Program-made: the position numbers and the translations under genes
The notes under the pieces: generated by a model
Database searches by the model: none
What the model saw: only the letters and a program-made list of their open reading frames with translations
What the model was told of the DNA's origin: nothing
From: Collinsella sp.
GTDB lineage: Bacteria > Actinomycetota > Coriobacteriia > Coriobacteriales > Coriobacteriaceae
Assembly: GCA_022720335.1 (NCBI GenBank)
Contig: JAIHVJ010000149.1
Span: 1 to 7,051 of the forward strand
Length of the DNA: 7,051 nt
Reading direction: 5' to 3'
Part shown: piece after piece, positions 5,740 through 7,051 of the stretch
Numbering within the stretch: position 1 is the stretch's first letter
Layout: each line of letters begins with the position of its first letter

Positions 5740-7038
5740 TTGAACATCACCGCTTCTGACGTCAAGGACGCCAAGCTCACCGCTACGGTCACCATCCCGG
5801 CCGCCGACGTCGACGCCGCGATCAAGAAGGCCTACAAGGACACCGCCAAGAAGTACCGCTTCCCGGGCTTCCGTGCCGGCAAGGCTCCCCGTCCGGTCAT
5901 CGACTCTGCTCTTGGCGCCGAGGCTACCCTCGCTCAGGCCACTAACGACCTGATCGCCGCTAACGAGCCCGTCGTCCTCAACGAGCTGGACATCGTCCCC
6001 ACCAAGAACGGTGACTACAAGGAGCTTGACCTCGCCAAGGATCACGAGGACTACACCTACACCGTCGAGTTCTCCCTGCGTCCCGCCGCTGAGCTCTCCT
6101 CCTTCGACGCTGTCGAGATCGAGATGCCTCCCGCGGAGGTCACCGAGTCCGAGATCAACAACCAGGTCGAGATGCTCCTCAACTACCGTGCCACCTTCGA
6201 GGACGTCGAGGGTCGTGCCGTCGAGGCCGAGGACTACGTTACCGTCGACCTCAAGGCCGTCGAGAACGCCGACAACTTCGCTGCCGAGGGCCGCATGCTC
6301 ATCGCCGGTAGCGACAGCAACCCCAAGGAGTTCAACGAGGCCCTGATCGGTGCCAACGTTGACGACGTCAAGACCGTTACCTGGACCGACGAGGTCGAGG
6401 AGGGCGAGGAGGCCGAGACCCACACCGTCGAGGTCACCGTCAAGGGCATCAAGGTCCGCAACACCCCCGAGCTCACCGACGAGCTCGTCAAGTCCGACTT
6501 TGGCTTCGACAGCATCGACGCTATGCGCGACGCCATCAAGATTGAGATCGAGCAGGACAAGGCTTCCCGCCTGCCGGCCGAGAAGGAGAACCGTTGCGTC
6601 TCCGCTCTCGCCGAGCGCCTGCAGCTCGACGAGATGGACGCCGACTACGAGCAGTCCGTCTTTGAGGAGCTTGGCCAGAACTTCCTGTCCAACCTCGCTG
6701 CCCGTGGCATGACCCTGGACACCTGGCTGCCCGCTTCCGGTCTGACCATGGAGCAGTTCATCGGCGACCTGCACAAGCAGGCTAACGACGTCGCCCGTGA
6801 GTCCCTGGCTCTCGACGCCCTCGCCCGTGAGCTCAAGATCGAGGTCACCGAGGACGACATCAACGCCGAGTTCGAGAAGGCCGGCGTCAAGGACGTCGAG
6901 GCTTCCAAGGCAGAGTTCATCGCCGATGGCCGCATGCCCGCCGTCCGCGAGTCCATCCGTCGCTCCAAGGCCGTCGACCACCTGGTCGAGAACGCCAAGG
7001 TGACCGAGGTCGACGAGACCGCCAAGGACGCCGAGTAA
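5740..7038 (+). CDS. tig: Trigger factor, ribosome-associated chaperone
   Basis: ATP-independent chaperone that docks at the ribosomal exit tunnel and shields nascent chains. From TTG 5740 the protein is 432 aa, the usual size (E. coli 432). The ribosome-docking signature GFRAGKAP then falls at residues 43-50, the same positions as GFRKGKVP in E. coli, which supports this start over GTG 5737 or the longer frame from 5683. The N-terminal domain spans 1 to about 115. The FKBP-like PPIase domain lies at about 152-243 (DYVTVDLKAVENADNF...), followed by PELTDELVK (243-251) and the helical C-terminal chaperone domain to the end. The PPIase region is poorly conserved: GRMLIAGSDSNPKEFNEALIGANVDD (184-209) stands where active FKBP-type domains carry an IPGFE-like motif, so isomerase activity may be weak or lost. 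Chaperone function does not require it in known homologues. The strongly biased codon use suggests high expression. It lies 91 bases after tRNA-Leu, and the gene downstream is outside the window. Confidence 0.96.
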   Translation: MNITASDVKDAKLTATVTIPAADVDAAIKKAYKDTAKKYRFPGFRAGKAPRPVIDSALGAEATLAQATNDLIAANEPVVLNELDIVPTKNGDYKELDLAKDHEDYTYTVEFSLRPAAELSSFDAVEIEMPPAEVTESEINNQVEMLLNYRATFEDVEGRAVEAEDYVTVDLKAVENADNFAAEGRMLIAGSDSNPKEFNEALIGANVDDVKTVTWTDEVEEGEEAETHTVEVTVKGIKVRNTPELTDELVKSDFGFDSIDAMRDAIKIEIEQDKASRLPAEKENRCVSALAERLQLDEMDADYEQSVFEELGQNFLSNLAARGMTLDTWLPASGLTMEQFIGDLHKQANDVARESLALDALARELKIEVTEDDINAEFEKAGVKDVEASKAEFIADGRMPAVRESIRRSKAVDHLVENAKVTEVDETAKDAE

Positions 7039-7051
7039 TTCTCGCCACCTT

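Noticed and set aside
5565..5740. tRNA-Leu as a mobile-element attachment site
   Set aside because: There is no integrase, no repeat of the tRNA 3' end elsewhere in the window, and the core gene tig follows directly.
5707..6981. Long open frame on the - strand (424 codons) opposite tig
   Set aside because: Almost entirely L, V, G and D, the mirror image of biased tig codons. No independent support.

Overview
The window reads as core chromosome of a GC-rich actinobacterium. The protein sequences and the C/G-ending codons suggest Coriobacteriia, most likely Collinsella or a close relative. That assignment rests on recall of protein resemblance and composition, not on a search. All real genes are on the + strand.

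Layout: (1) 17-1372, a complete glutamate dehydrogenase (gdhA) with its ribosome binding site and a clear intrinsic terminator. (2) 1373-1601, an intergenic region with that terminator, a perfect 26-bp-arm palindrome, a short G-rich tail and a weak promoter candidate. (3) 1602-5140, a translationally coupled two-gene operon for a molybdenum hydroxylase of the xanthine dehydrogenase family. It holds an FAD subunit followed by an XdhD/YgfN-type catalytic subunit with a fused iron-sulfur domain, the same order as ygfM-xdhD in E. coli. (4) 5141-5564, a repeat-filled intergenic region: three tandem imperfect hairpins on an exact 62-bp period, then a second member of the palindrome family with a G-rich tail, then an extended -10 promoter. 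(5) 5565-5648, tRNA-Leu(UAG) with encoded CCA. (6) 5740-7038, trigger factor (tig), probably starting at TTG.

How the genes relate: GDH makes glutamate from ammonium and 2-oxoglutarate. The molybdenum hydroxylase pair probably oxidises a purine or similar N-heterocycle. tRNA-Leu and trigger factor are translation and protein-folding genes. The hydroxylase operon is the accessory part, sitting between housekeeping genes and bracketed by two copies of the same palindromic element.

The two strongest observations concern that operon. First, the iron-sulfur domain of the catalytic subunit keeps its helical [2Fe-2S] site (CGFC...CRC) but lacks, in frame, about 70 residues that would carry the plant-ferredoxin-type [2Fe-2S] cluster, the relay that normally hands electrons to FAD. 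Second, the two palindromes differ from each other at several arm positions, yet within each copy the arms still pair, so differences on one arm are matched on the other. No phage, insertion sequence, CRISPR array or defence system is visible.
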